DNA of 64,000 nucleotides. It comes from Streptomyces sp. NBC_01689 (GTDB taxonomy: Bacteria > Actinomycetota > Actinomycetes > Streptomycetales > Streptomycetaceae). Made by a program: the position numbers and the translations under genes. Below the pieces are notes generated by a model. That model worked only from the letters and a program-made list of their open reading frames with translations, was not told the origin of the DNA and did no database searches. Numbering within the stretch: the first letter of the stretch is position 1; each line of letters opens with the position of its first letter. The stretch is taken from positions 6,448,001 to 6,512,000 of the forward strand of contig NZ_CP109592.1 in NCBI RefSeq assembly GCF_036250675.1. The letters run 5' to 3'. Of the stretch, positions 35,053-45,875 are shown one piece after another.

Positions 35053-35260
35053 GGGCCGATGACCCGGCAGGACACCGCCGGTCGGCGCGCGTGCGCGACA
35101 GGCCGCCGCCCACGGTCAGGCGTCCGCCGCCCGGTGGTTCGCCGCGACGTCGCCCGCTCGTCGCGGGACGCCGACAAGGCGCCGCCCGATCACACGTCAG
35201 GACACCGCCCGTCGGCGCGAGTGCGCGGCAGGTCGCTGCCCAGGGCCAGGCGCCCACCAC
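35053..35260 (+). repeat. Imperfect direct repeat, about 70 bp, in the holA-rpsT space
   Basis: CAGGACACCGCC...GTCGGCGCG...GTGCGCG begins at 35068 and recurs at 35198 (period 130), and similarity extends about 15 bp upstream and 40 bp downstream. The 580-bp space between holA and rpsT otherwise holds no gene I can support. Confidence 0.55.
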
Positions 35261-35310
35261 GACGCGCCCCGCCCATTGTCCGTCCGGCGCCACCCCCGGT
35301 GGTACGACAG

Positions 35311-35352
35311 CCAGCCGCCAGCCGCCAGCCGCCAGCCGCCAGCCGCCAGCCG
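35311..35352 (+). repeat. Heptanucleotide tandem repeat (CCAGCCG) x6
   Basis: Six perfect copies of CCAGCCG, a period not divisible by three, in non-coding DNA between holA and rpsT. Likely to vary in copy number by slippage. Confidence 0.85.
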
Positions 35353-35404
35353 CCCCGCCGCCCCTCACCTCGTCCGGAGGATGGCGGCGGGGTTTCCGGG
35401 AACG

Positions 35405-35452
35405 CGAAGGCCCCGCCCGGTCTCCTGGGGAAGGAGAGGGACGGGGCCTTCG
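35405..35452 (-). terminator. Large hairpin downstream of rpsT
   Basis: CGAAGGCCCCG (35405-35415) pairs with CGGGGCCTTCG (35442-35452), with an inner TCTCCT/AGGAGA stem. Placed 120 nt after the rpsT stop. No T tract. Confidence 0.65.
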
Positions 35453-35574
35453 GTTCAAGCCTGTGGATCCGTGCCCGCGTGGCGAACGCAGGCCGCGCAC
35501 GGTTCCGGGGGTGCCGGTCAGGAGCGGATGAGAGGGCCCGCTTGGTCCCTTCCGGCGGTCAAGTCGAGGTGGAC

Positions 35575-35841
35575 TCAGCCCTTGAGGGCAACGACCTTCG
35601 AAGCAAGCGCCGACTTCTTGTTGGCGGCCTGGTTCTTGTGGATGACGCCCTTCGAGACGGCCTTGTCGAGCTGGCGCGACGCGGCGCGCGTGTACTCGGT
35701 GGCCTTCTCGACGTCACCCGCGGCAGCAGCCTCGCGGGCCTTGCGGATCGCGGTCTTCAGAGAGGACTTGACGGCCTTGTTGCGCTGCCGGGCCTTCTCG
35801 TTGGTCTTGATCCGCTTGATCTGGGACTTGATGTTCGCCAC
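35575..35841 (-). CDS. rpsT: Ribosomal protein bS20
   Basis: 88 residues, opening [39 protein letters not shown] and ending [37 protein letters not shown]. Binds 16S rRNA early in 30S assembly. Basic and helical, exactly the family length. Divergent from lepA across 224 bp, a widely conserved arrangement. Confidence 0.98.
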   Translation of the reverse strand: MANIKSQIKRIKTNEKARQRNKAVKSSLKTAIRKAREAAAAGDVEKATEYTRAASRQLDKAVSKGVIHKNQAANKKSALASKVVALKG

Positions 35842-36065
35842 GAATGAGCCTTTACAGGTTCAGGCGCGCGAGACAGCACGTCTCGCCCGCCGTTTGATTT
35901 CCTTGGGGTGTGCCTCGTGCAGAGAGGGCATGAGACACAGCCACCCAGGCTACCAGCCGCCGCCCGACCGGCCCAAACCGGTCGCAGCTCCCCACCCGTG
36001 GGACCATGGAGCCTACGTATCGATCCGACCCGAGGCGACAGGCGCCTCAAGAGACAGGACCCTGC

Positions 36066-37934
<1,869 letters not shown>

Positions 37935-37966
37935 CCGTCCCGGGTAGGCCGATTCGCCGATTTCAA

Positions 37967-37996
37967 GGGCCCGTCGCGCATTCGCGTGGCGGGCCC
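37967..37996 (+). terminator. Hairpin after lepA
   Basis: GGGCCCG (37967-37973) pairs with CGGGCCC (37990-37996), with an inner CGCG/CGCG pair around a CATT loop. No T tract. Confidence 0.6.
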
Positions 37997-38046
37997 TCGC
38001 GCATGCGGACCGTCGCTCTCTGTAGGAAGTGACAGGACGCCGCCCC

Positions 38047-38075
38047 TTACGCACCGGCCGGACGCGCTCTACTCT
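38047..38075 (+). promoter_or_regulatory. Promoter of the acyl-CoA synthetase gene
   Basis: TTACGC (38047-38052), 17-nt spacer, TACTCT (38070-38075). Start expected near 38082, just before the palindrome at 38092. Confidence 0.5.
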
Positions 38076-38091
38076 GATCACTGCTCGATAG

Positions 38092-38106
38092 TTACTCGCG
38101 AGTTAA
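38092..38106. promoter_or_regulatory. Operator-like palindrome TTACTCGCGAGTTAA
   Basis: Perfect 10-bp core ACTCGCGAGT (38094-38103) inside TTACTCGCGAGTTAA. It lies about +11 to +25 relative to the predicted start, where a bound repressor would block transcription. The size and symmetry suit a TetR-type regulator of fatty-acid genes (inference). Confidence 0.6.
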
Positions 38107-38160
38107 ACAACAGCCGCAATGAGCCAGCCAGCCGCACTGTCGCGGGCCCCGGAGGATGTC

Positions 38161-40074
38161 GTGAGCGACACACAGACCCTGATCGAGAACCGTCCGCCGT
38201 CCGTTGCGGCCCTCTTCCTGGAGCGCGTGGCGGCCACACCGGACGCCGAGGCCTACCGCTACCCCGTGCCGGCCGCCCCCGGAGCCCCGGCTTCGCCCGA
38301 GCGGGCGGCCACGCCCGCGGGCCGTGCCGCTGACGACTGGAAGTCGCTGAGCTGGACACAGGCCGCCGAGCGGGTCTTCGCCATCTCGGCCGGACTGATC
38401 GAGCTGGGTGTGCGGCCGGAGCAGCGCGTCGCGCTCGCCTCCTCCACGCGGGTCGAGTGGATCCTCGCCGATCTCGGCATCATGTGCGCGGGCGCGGCCA
38501 CCACGACGATCTACCCGCAGACGAACGCCGAGGAGTCGGCGTTCATCCTCTCCGACTCGGACAGCCGGGTCCTGATCGTCGAGGACGCGGCCCAGCTCGC
38601 CAAGGTGGCGCAGAAGCGCGCCGAACTGCCCGAGCTGAGCCATGTGGTCGTCATCGACCCGGCCGGTGTCGAGACCGGCGACGCGGTCCTGAGCCTGGCC
38701 GAGCTGGAGGCGCGCGGCGCCGCCCACCTGGAGAAGAACCCCGAGCTGATCAAGGACCGGGTCGGCGCGATCACCGCCGACCAGCTCGCCACCCTCATCT
38801 ACACCTCCGGCACCACGGGCCGTCCCAAGGGTGTCCGTCTCCCGCACGACAACTGGTCGTACATGGCGAAGGCCATCGCCTCGACCGGACTGCTCGGTCC
38901 CGACGACGTGCAGTACCTCTGGCTGCCGCTCGCCCATGTCTTCGGCAAGGTGCTCACCTCCGGCCAGATCGAGGTCGGTCACGTCACCGCCGTCGACGGC
39001 CGGGTGGACAAGATCATCGAGAATCTGCCGGTGGTGCAGCCGACGTACATGGCGGCCGTCCCGCGCATCTTCGAGAAGGTCTACAACGGGGTCGCGGCCA
39101 AGGCGCGGGCCGGCGGCGGCGCCAAGTACAAGATCTTCCAGTGGGCCGCCGAGGTCTCCCGCGCGTACGCGAAGGCCGGCCAGGACAACTTCCGCCGCAC
39201 CGGCACCGCCTCGGTCCCCTTCGCGCTCGCGGCCAAGCACAAGGTCGCGGACGCGCTCGTGTTCGCCAAGATCCGCGAGGCCTTCGGCGGCAGACTGCGC
39301 GCGTGCGTCTCCGGCAGCGCCGCCCTCGCTCCCGAGATCGGCTACTTCTTCGCGGGCGCCGGCATCCACATCCTGGAGGGGTACGGCCTCACGGAGTCCT
39401 CCGCGGCCTCCTTCGTGAACCCCGGCGAGGCCTACCGCACCGGTACCGTCGGCAAGCCGCTGCCCGGCACCGAGGTGCGCATCGCGGACGACGGCGAGAT
39501 CCTGCTGCGCGGTCCCGGCATCATGGAGGGCTACCACGGGCTGCCGGAGAAGACCGCCGAGGTCCTGGAGGCCGACGGCTGGTTCCACACCGGCGACATC
39601 GGCGAGCTGTCCCCGGACGGATACCTGCGGATCACCGACCGCAAGAAGGACCTCATCAAGACCTCCGGCGGCAAGTACATCGCGCCCGCCGAGGTGGAGG
39701 GCCAGTTCAAGGCGGTCTGCCCGTACGTCTCCAACATCCTCGTGCACGGCGCCGACCGGAACTTCTGCACCGCCCTCATCGCCCTCGACGAGCCGTCGAT
39801 CCTGGAGTGGGCGAAGGAGAACGGGCTGGAGGGCCGCCCGTACGCCGAGGTCGTGGCCGCCCCCGTCACCGTGGAGCTGATCGAGGGCTATGTGAAGGAG
39901 CTCAACAGCGGGCTCCAGCGCTGGCAGACGATCAAGAAGTTCCGGCTGCTGCCGCGTGACCTCGACGTCGAGCACGGCGAGATCACACCGAGCCTGAAGC
40001 TGAAGCGGCCGGTCGTGGAGCGGGAGTACAAGGGACTGATCGAGGAGATGTACGCCGGTACGCGCGAGGCGTGA
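38161..40074 (+). CDS. Long-chain fatty-acid-CoA ligase (AMP-forming)
   Basis: 637 residues from GTG at 38161, which has GGAGG 5 nt upstream; an ATG at 38119 is weaker. Adenylate-forming family: the P-loop-like LIYTSGTTGRPKGVRLPH (about 217-234), the GYGLTESSAASFVN block (about 406), DGWFHTGDIGELSPDGYLRITDRKKDLIKTSGGKYIAP (about 472-510) and the catalytic Lys near the end (TPSLKLKRPVVEREY). It activates fatty acids to acyl-CoA through acyl-AMP. Transcription is probably controlled from the palindrome at 38092. Confidence 0.93.
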   Translation: MSDTQTLIENRPPSVAALFLERVAATPDAEAYRYPVPAAPGAPASPERAATPAGRAADDWKSLSWTQAAERVFAISAGLIELGVRPEQRVALASSTRVEWILADLGIMCAGAATTTIYPQTNAEESAFILSDSDSRVLIVEDAAQLAKVAQKRAELPELSHVVVIDPAGVETGDAVLSLAELEARGAAHLEKNPELIKDRVGAITADQLATLIYTSGTTGRPKGVRLPHDNWSYMAKAIASTGLLGPDDVQYLWLPLAHVFGKVLTSGQIEVGHVTAVDGRVDKIIENLPVVQPTYMAAVPRIFEKVYNGVAAKARAGGGAKYKIFQWAAEVSRAYAKAGQDNFRRTGTASVPFALAAKHKVADALVFAKIREAFGGRLRACVSGSAALAPEIGYFFAGAGIHILEGYGLTESSAASFVNPGEAYRTGTVGKPLPGTEVRIADDGEILLRGPGIMEGYHGLPEKTAEVLEADGWFHTGDIGELSPDGYLRITDRKKDLIKTSGGKYIAPAEVEGQFKAVCPYVSNILVHGADRNFCTALIALDEPSILEWAKENGLEGRPYAEVVAAPVTVELIEGYVKELNSGLQRWQTIKKFRLLPRDLDVEHGEITPSLKLKRPVVEREYKGLIEEMYAGTREA

Positions 40075-40220
40075 GCCCGCGGCGGCCGGACCGCCCGCCC
40101 GGCATCGGGCCCTCCGGGGCCGGGGCGAGCGGTCCGCCGTGTCCGCACCGGCGAGTGACCCTCCGTGCCGCTCACGGAGAGGGACCCTGCATCCGTCGCG
40201 GCGGCCGCCGCTCACGTCCC

Positions 40221-40808
40221 TCACGGGGCGCGGGTGCCGGCCGCCGCCCTCGTCACCAGGTGCCGCAGTTCTCTCACCTGCCTGCGCAGGTCCGGCACGT
40301 TCGGGGGGTCCTCGGTGGCCAACTGCGCCTCCAGGGCTGCCAGTCGCGCGCTGATCCGGGCGGCGTGGGCCTGTTCCCGTGCCAGCAGCCGTTCCAGCTG
40401 CATGTTCTTGCGGTGCAGTTCGAGGAAGACGGTGACCTTGGCGCGCAGCACCCAGGGGTCGAACGGCTTCGTCAGATAGTCCGCGGCACCGGTGGCGTAA
40501 CCGCGGAAGGCGTAGCCCGCGCCGGCGTCGGTACCGGTCAGGAAGATGATCGGGACGTCCTTGGTCTGGTCGAGCCGCTTGATGTTCGTGGCGGTCTCGA
40601 AACCGTCCATGCCGGGCATGCGGATGTCCAGGAGGACGACGGCGAAGCGCTGCCGCAGCAGCGCCTTCATCGCCTCCTCGCCCGAACGCGCGCGCACCAT
40701 CGGCTCGTTGAGGGACCCCAGGACGGCCTCCAGTGCGATCAGGTTGTCCTCCATGTCGTCGACCAGGAGGATGCCGGCGCGCTCGTCGGTCGTTTCCTCA
40801 GCGCTCAT
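40221..40808 (-). CDS. Stand-alone response regulator with C-terminal coiled coil
   Basis: 195 residues. The receiver domain (about 12-130) has the acidic pair in ILLVDDMEDN, the phospho-acceptor Asp in FAVVLLDIRMPGMDGFE, the Thr in IIFLTGTDAG and the Lys in DYLTKPFDPW. No DNA-binding output domain: residues 130-195 are a charged coiled coil (LELHRKNMQLERLLAREQAHAARISARLAALEAQL). Such regulators usually receive phosphate from a large hybrid kinase encoded next to them; none is present here, only a short orphan frame upstream (40894-41103). Confidence 0.88.
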   Translation of the reverse strand: MSAEETTDERAGILLVDDMEDNLIALEAVLGSLNEPMVRARSGEEAMKALLRQRFAVVLLDIRMPGMDGFETATNIKRLDQTKDVPIIFLTGTDAGAGYAFRGYATGAADYLTKPFDPWVLRAKVTVFLELHRKNMQLERLLAREQAHAARISARLAALEAQLATEDPPNVPDLRRQVRELRHLVTRAAAGTRAP

Positions 40809-40893
40809 GGTGACGGTGCCTCACTCGGTCGTCGGCGGGACCGCGGCCTCCCCGGTCGTGCTCGGTCCCGGGGTGACGGCTGCGGGACCGCTG

Positions 40894-41103
40894 TCACCCC
40901 GGGTGACGAGGTCCGCCCGCCGGGCCGTACCCCGCCTCCGGCACCTCGGTGAAGTCGCCGTCGCTGTTGCCGTCGCTGTCGTCGTCGCCTGCGGCGGTCG
41001 GCGTGGCGAGCGGCTGTCGTGGATCGGACGCCCGGATCCGGCCGTCTTCGGATGCCCGATTCTGTCCTTCTTCGAGCACGCGCGTAGCACGGTTCGCACT
41101 CAT
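40894..41103 (-). CDS. Short orphan frame, hypothetical or remnant
   Basis: 69 residues, MSANRATRVLEEGQNRASEDGRIRASDPRQ then an acidic Gly/Asp/Ser run (GDDDSDGNSDGDFTE) and a stop. Codon bias is coding-like in this frame, then appears to move to another frame (around 40820-40890) that ends just before the response-regulator ATG. It could be a small real gene or the remains of a larger partner gene of the response regulator. The 398-bp region 40809-41206 contains nothing else I can support. Confidence 0.35.
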   Translation of the reverse strand: MSANRATRVLEEGQNRASEDGRIRASDPRQPLATPTAAGDDDSDGNSDGDFTEVPEAGYGPAGGPRHPG

Positions 41104-41206
41104 GGCAGCCCACTTCGGTAACTCGGCGCTTATGGGCGGGTTCAGTCTGTCACTCTGTCCGTGTCGCCTGAGGCGTATTCGTCCGAACTGCTCAGGGAGC
41201 TGCACA

Positions 41207-43630
41207 GTGGGGGCCATTCCGACGCAACGGGAGTCCCGGCGGGACTCCATGGCGCTTGCCCCGGACGCGCCCGCGCACCACCGTGCCGACCTGGAGACGG
41301 TCGTGCGCGTGGCGCTGCCGGGCACCCCGCTCGCGCCGGGCGCCGCCAGAGGGCTGGTGAGTGAGGCGCTCGCCGACTGGGCGGCGCTCGCGCTTCCCGG
41401 CGCGGTGACGGTCGATGAGCGCCTCCGCGACGACGCGGTCGTGATCGTCAGCGAGCTCGTCACCAACGCGGTCGTGCACGCGGGCACGGACGTGGAACTG
41501 CAGTGCAGGCTGGAGACCGGCGACGACGGCGGGGCGGCCACGCTGCGGGCGGTGATCATCGAGGTCTCCGACCACCACCCCTCACGCGCGGTGCGCGAGG
41601 ACGCGGCCGAACGCCCTTACGGCACGCCCGAGTACGGGCGGGGCCTGCGGCTCGTCGCCGCGCTCTCCGAGGCCTGGGGCATCACCTACCGGACCGGCGT
41701 CAAGACCGTGTGGGCGCGGCTGCCCGTGGACGGCGCGGCGGAGTTCGGCGCCGGACTCGGGCTGACAGGGGAGGCGGGAGGCGCCACCGGCACCGGGCCG
41801 CTCGCGGCGGGGGAGGTGCGCGTCGGCCGCGGTCCGGGCGACCGGGCATCCGGCGCGGACCGGGACCGGCGCGACGCGGGGACCCCGGACACGACGGAGG
41901 GTCCCGACCGCCATGGGGGGAACGATTCCGCCGCGGTGCGGGAACGCGGCGCGGGAACGGCGGACGGTACGAGGACGGAACGCGGCGCGGGAACGGCGGA
42001 CGGTGCGGGGGCGGCAGGCAGTACGGGAACGGCAGGCGGTGCCTGGTGGGACGGTGCGCCCCCGGGCGGCGGCGCGTGGACGGGGACGTACACCGCAGGA
42101 GACCCCGCCGCGCAGGCCGGGGAACTCGCCGGGGGGCGCGAAGGCGCGCTCTTCGGCTCCGGGACCCCCGGAGCGGGGACACCCGGGACGGAGCCCGGGC
42201 GTGATCCGTCCCGCGGCCACGACTGGCTCAACCGCGGCGCGCTCTCCTTCCTCGCCGAGGCCTCCGACCTGCTCGCCGGCCAGCTCGACGAGGACCTGGT
42301 CGCCGCGCTCGCCGGGCAGCTGCTGGTGCCCCGCCTCGCCGACTGGTGCGCGGTCTGGCTGGAGGACGAGGCCACCGACCGGGCGGGCGGCCTCGGGCTG
42401 GCGCTCGGGCCGCGGCTCGCCCGGGTCTGGCACGGCAGCGAGAACCGCATCGAGGAACTGCGCCGGGCACTGGAGAAGGACCCGCCCCGACTCCCCGACT
42501 CGGTCCGTTCCCGCGCCGTGCCCGTGCCCTGGCCGGGGGAGACCCTGGACGCGGACGACCTGCCGGGCCGGGACACGGACCAGGAGGGCGGCGCGAGCGG
42601 TACGGGCGGGCGGGGCGAGCCCGACGGAGCGGCCGAGGCGGGCCGGACGGGCGGGGACGGCCGGGTGGGCGGGGCGGCGCTGGCCTACCGGCTGATCGCC
42701 GGCGGCCGGCCGCTCGGGACGCTCGTCATCGGGCGGGCCGGCCTGACCTGCTTCCCCGACGAGATCACCGGGCTGGTCGAGGACCTTAGCCGGCGGATCG
42801 CCCTCGCCATCGGAGCGGCCCGCCAGTACGCGCGGCAGGCCACCATCAGCCGGGTCCTCCAGCGGGGCCTGCTGCCCGGCGCGGTCGCCGAGATCCCCGG
42901 GGTGGTCAGCGCCCTCGTGTACGAACCGCTGGACAAGGGCGGGCCCAGCGGGGACTTCTACGACGTGTTCCCGGCCGGTGACGGGCGCTGGTGCTTCGTC
43001 CTCGGCGACGTACAGGGCAAGGGACCCGAGGCCGCCGTCGTGATCGGGCTCGCCCGGCCGTGGGTACGACTGCTGGCCCGGGAGGGGTACCAGGTCGCGG
43101 ATGTCCTGGACCGCCTCAACCAGCTCCTGCTCGACGACGCGACGGAGGCGGCCGACGCGGCGGCCCGCGCGCTGGTGGCCGCGGGCGGCCCCGGCCTCGG
43201 CCCCGACGAGGGCCCCCAGACCCGCTTCCTCTCCATGCTCTACGGCGAACTGGTCCCCTTCGACGGGGGCGTGCGCTGCACCCTCGCCTCGGCCGGCCAC
43301 CCCCTGCCGCTGATCCTGGGCCCCGGCGGCGACGTACGGGAGGTCGCCGAGCCGCAGACGCTGCTCGGCGTCTTCGAGGACGCGACCTACGTCTCCGAGA
43401 CCCTGGACCTGTATCCCGGCGACACCGTGCTGTGCGTGACCGACGGGGTGACGGAGCGGCGCAGCGGGCCGCGCCAGTTCGACGACGACGAGGGGCTCGC
43501 GCGGGCCCTCGCGGGGTGCGCGGGACTCGGCGCCGAGCCGGTCGCGGAGCGGATCCGGCGACTGGTGCACGAGTTCGGCAACGGACCGCCGGAGGACGAC
43601 CTGGCCCTGCTGGTGCTGCAGGCGGAGTAG
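41207..43630 (+). CDS. Fusion of RsbW-like ATPase, GAF-like region and SpoIIE/PP2C phosphatase
   Basis: 807 residues, GTG at 41207 with GGGAG 7 nt upstream. Residues about 25-185 are a HATPase (N box VIVSELVTNAVVHAG near 85, G box EYGRGLRLVAALSEAWG near 145). A Gly/Thr/Arg-rich linker (190-340) carries a perfect repeat. Residues about 345-540 are GAF-like (LSFLAEASDLLAGQLDEDLVAALAGQLLVPRLADWCAVW). Residues 555-805 are PP2C: PSGDFYDVFPAGDGRWCFVLGDVQGKGPEAA, LYPGDTVLCVTDGVTERRS, PPEDDLALLVLQ, with metal-binding Asp. It joins the kinase and phosphatase of a partner-switching system in one chain, probably controlling an anti-sigma-factor antagonist that is not encoded here. Confidence 0.9.
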   Translation: MGAIPTQRESRRDSMALAPDAPAHHRADLETVVRVALPGTPLAPGAARGLVSEALADWAALALPGAVTVDERLRDDAVVIVSELVTNAVVHAGTDVELQCRLETGDDGGAATLRAVIIEVSDHHPSRAVREDAAERPYGTPEYGRGLRLVAALSEAWGITYRTGVKTVWARLPVDGAAEFGAGLGLTGEAGGATGTGPLAAGEVRVGRGPGDRASGADRDRRDAGTPDTTEGPDRHGGNDSAAVRERGAGTADGTRTERGAGTADGAGAAGSTGTAGGAWWDGAPPGGGAWTGTYTAGDPAAQAGELAGGREGALFGSGTPGAGTPGTEPGRDPSRGHDWLNRGALSFLAEASDLLAGQLDEDLVAALAGQLLVPRLADWCAVWLEDEATDRAGGLGLALGPRLARVWHGSENRIEELRRALEKDPPRLPDSVRSRAVPVPWPGETLDADDLPGRDTDQEGGASGTGGRGEPDGAAEAGRTGGDGRVGGAALAYRLIAGGRPLGTLVIGRAGLTCFPDEITGLVEDLSRRIALAIGAARQYARQATISRVLQRGLLPGAVAEIPGVVSALVYEPLDKGGPSGDFYDVFPAGDGRWCFVLGDVQGKGPEAAVVIGLARPWVRLLAREGYQVADVLDRLNQLLLDDATEAADAAARALVAAGGPGLGPDEGPQTRFLSMLYGELVPFDGGVRCTLASAGHPLPLILGPGGDVREVAEPQTLLGVFEDATYVSETLDLYPGDTVLCVTDGVTERRSGPRQFDDDEGLARALAGCAGLGAEPVAERIRRLVHEFGNGPPEDDLALLVLQAE
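41941..42004 (+). repeat. 28-bp perfect direct repeat in the phosphatase linker
   Basis: Copies at 41941-41968 and 41977-42004 (period 36, twelve codons), encoding the ERGAGTADG unit twice. It lies in the disordered linker. Confidence 0.85.
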
Positions 43631-43751
43631 CCCGGAGCCGCACCAGGCGCCCGGACGCCGCTGCCCCCGCCCGGCCGGACGACGGGCGGTGGAGAGGCGG
43701 GCGGACGGGCGCGGAAAGGGGCATGCGGCCGCGTACGGGACAATGGAAGAC

Positions 43752-44984
43752 ATGCCTTCCGCACTTCCCCACGGCGAGCCCGTCCCCGACGACGGGGCGC
43801 TGCCCGCGCACGCCCTGGCCGGGGCCGCCGACCGCCCCCTCGGGTTCTACCTCCACGTGCCGTACTGCGCGACCCGCTGCGGGTACTGCGACTTCAACAC
43901 CTACACGGCCACCGAGCTGCGGGGCACCGGAGGCGTGCTCGCCTCCCGCGACAACTACGCGTCCACCCTGATCGACGAGGTCCGGCTCGCCCGCAAGGTG
44001 CTCGGCGACGACCCGCGCCCGGTCCGCACGGTCTTCGTCGGGGGCGGTACCCCGACCCTCCTGGCCGCCGACGACCTGGTGCGGATGCTGGACGCGGTCC
44101 GCGAGGAGTTCGGGCTCGCGGACGACGCCGAGGTCACCACCGAGGCGAACCCGGAGTCGGTGGACCCGGCGTACCTCGCGACGCTGCGGGCCGGGGGCTT
44201 CAACCGGATCTCCTTCGGCATGCAGAGCGCCCGGCAGCACGTACTGAAGGTGCTCGACCGCACCCACACCCCCGGACGCCCCGAGGCCTGTGTCGCCGAG
44301 GCGCGCGCGGCGGGCTTCGACCATGTGAACCTCGACCTGATCTACGGCACGCCCGGCGAGTCCGACGACGACTGGCGGGCCTCGCTGGACGCCGCCCTCG
44401 GCGCCGGTCCCGACCACGTCTCCGCGTACGCCCTGATCGTCGAGGAGGGCACCCAGCTGGCCCGGCGCATCCGCCGGGGCGAGGTCCCGATGACGGACGA
44501 CGACGTGCACGCGGACCGCTACCTCATCGCGGACGAGGTGATGGCCGCGGCGGGCTTCGACTGGTACGAGGTGTCCAACTGGGCCGCCTCCGAGGCCGGC
44601 CGATGCCTGCACAACGAGCTGTACTGGCGCGGCGCGGACTGGTGGGGGGCCGGGCCCGGAGCCCACAGCCACGTCGGCGGCGTGCGCTGGTGGAACGTGA
44701 AGCACCCCGGGGCGTACGCGGCGGCGCTGGCGTCCGGGAAGTCCCCCGGGGCCGGACGCGAGCTGCTCTCCGGCGAGGACCGCCGCGTCGAGCGGATCCT
44801 CCTCGAACTGCGGCTGCGCGACGGCTGCCCGCTCTCCCTGCTCCGCCCGGAGGGCCTCTCCGCCTCCCGCCGCGCGCTCTCCGACGGCCTCCTGGAGAAC
44901 GGCCCCTACGACGAGGGCCGTGCCGTCCTCACCCTGCGCGGACGCCTGCTGGCGGACGCGGTGGTCCGGGATCTGGTCGACTGA
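43752..44984 (+). CDS. hemW: HemW-type radical SAM haem chaperone (oxygen-independent coproporphyrinogen oxidase-like)
   Basis: 410 residues from ATG at 43752; GACAAT lies 7 nt upstream. The radical-SAM motif CxxxCxxC is in HVPYCATRCGYCDFNTYTATELRG (about residue 33-46), followed by VRTVFVGGGTPTLLAADDL, TTEANPESVDPAYLATLRAGGFNRISFGMQS and GFDHVNLDLIYGTPGESDDDW. HemN proper has an extra Cys in the motif (CxxxCxxCxC); here the last position is Asp-Phe, typical of HemW, a haem-transfer protein. The C-terminal HemN_C domain is present. Confidence 0.92.
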   Translation: MPSALPHGEPVPDDGALPAHALAGAADRPLGFYLHVPYCATRCGYCDFNTYTATELRGTGGVLASRDNYASTLIDEVRLARKVLGDDPRPVRTVFVGGGTPTLLAADDLVRMLDAVREEFGLADDAEVTTEANPESVDPAYLATLRAGGFNRISFGMQSARQHVLKVLDRTHTPGRPEACVAEARAAGFDHVNLDLIYGTPGESDDDWRASLDAALGAGPDHVSAYALIVEEGTQLARRIRRGEVPMTDDDVHADRYLIADEVMAAAGFDWYEVSNWAASEAGRCLHNELYWRGADWWGAGPGAHSHVGGVRWWNVKHPGAYAAALASGKSPGAGRELLSGEDRRVERILLELRLRDGCPLSLLRPEGLSASRRALSDGLLENGPYDEGRAVLTLRGRLLADAVVRDLVD

Positions 44985-45023
44985 GCACCCGTTCGTCCGT
45001 GGTCCGCGCCCGGCGCCCCGGTG

Positions 45024-45830
45024 TCACTCCGGCGGCGCCGTGACGAAGTCGATCAACTCCTCCACCCGGCCCAGGAGTTCCGGCTCCAGGTCCTTGTAGG
45101 AACGCACCCGGGACAGGATGTGCTGCCAGGCCGCACCGGTGTTCTCCGGCCAGCCCAGCGCCCGGCACACGCCGGTCTTCCAGTCCTGCCCGCGCGGGAC
45201 CCGGGGCCAGGCGGCGATGCCCACGGAGGACGGCTTCACGGCCTCCCAGACGTCGATGTACGGGTGGCCGAGGACGAGCGCGTGGTCGCTGGTGACGGCC
45301 TCCGCGATCCGCCACTCCTTCGTACCGGGCACCAGATGGTCGACCAGCACGCCCAGCCGCGCGTCCGGTCCCGGGGCGAACTCGTCGACCACCGCCGGGA
45401 GATCGTCGACGCCCTCCAGGTACTCGACCACGACCCCCTCGATGCGGAGGTCGTCGCCCCAGACCCGTTCGACCAGTTCGGCGTCGTGGCGGCCCTCCAC
45501 GTAGATGCGGCCGGCCCGGGCCACGCGCGCCCGGGCGCCCGGCACGGCGACCGAACCGGATGCCGTGCGGCCGGGCCGGACCGGTCCCGCGGCCGGACGG
45601 ACCAGCGTGACCACCCTGCCCTCCAGCAGGAAGCCGCGCGGTTCCAGCGGGAACACCCGGTGCTTGCCGAAGCGGTCCTCCAGGGTCACGGTGCCCGCCT
45701 CGCAGCCGATCACCGCCCCGCAGAACCCCGTACCGGGCTCCTCGACCACCAGGCCCGGGTCCGCGGGGACCTCGGGCACCGGCTTGGGCTTCTTCCACGG
45801 CGGGGTGAGATCCGGAGAGTACTGGCGCAT
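45024..45830 (-). CDS. DUF3097 protein
   Basis: 268 residues. Conserved features: an N-terminal beta-rich part (VEEPGTGFCGAVIGCEAGTVTLEDRFGKHRVFPLEPRGFLLEGRVVTL), then a Toprim-like half: GRIYVEGRHDAELVERVWGDDLRIEGVVVEYLEGVDDLPAVV, GVLVDHLVPGTKEWRIA and VLGHPYIDVWEAVKP. The EGxxDxE-like and DHL acidic patches suggest metal binding and nucleic-acid action (inference). Stop close to hemW. TATCGT ends 7 nt before the ATG, so the message is probably leaderless. Confidence 0.88.
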   Translation of the reverse strand: MRQYSPDLTPPWKKPKPVPEVPADPGLVVEEPGTGFCGAVIGCEAGTVTLEDRFGKHRVFPLEPRGFLLEGRVVTLVRPAAGPVRPGRTASGSVAVPGARARVARAGRIYVEGRHDAELVERVWGDDLRIEGVVVEYLEGVDDLPAVVDEFAPGPDARLGVLVDHLVPGTKEWRIAEAVTSDHALVLGHPYIDVWEAVKPSSVGIAAWPRVPRGQDWKTGVCRALGWPENTGAAWQHILSRVRSYKDLEPELLGRVEELIDFVTAPPE

Positions 45831-45875
45831 TCGGATGACGATAGGAGAACCGGGGGCGAGGCGTCGCGGAGATCC

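Noticed and set aside
35311..35352. CRISPR-like regular repeat
   Set aside because: The heptamers are directly adjacent with no spacers; it is a simple tandem repeat.
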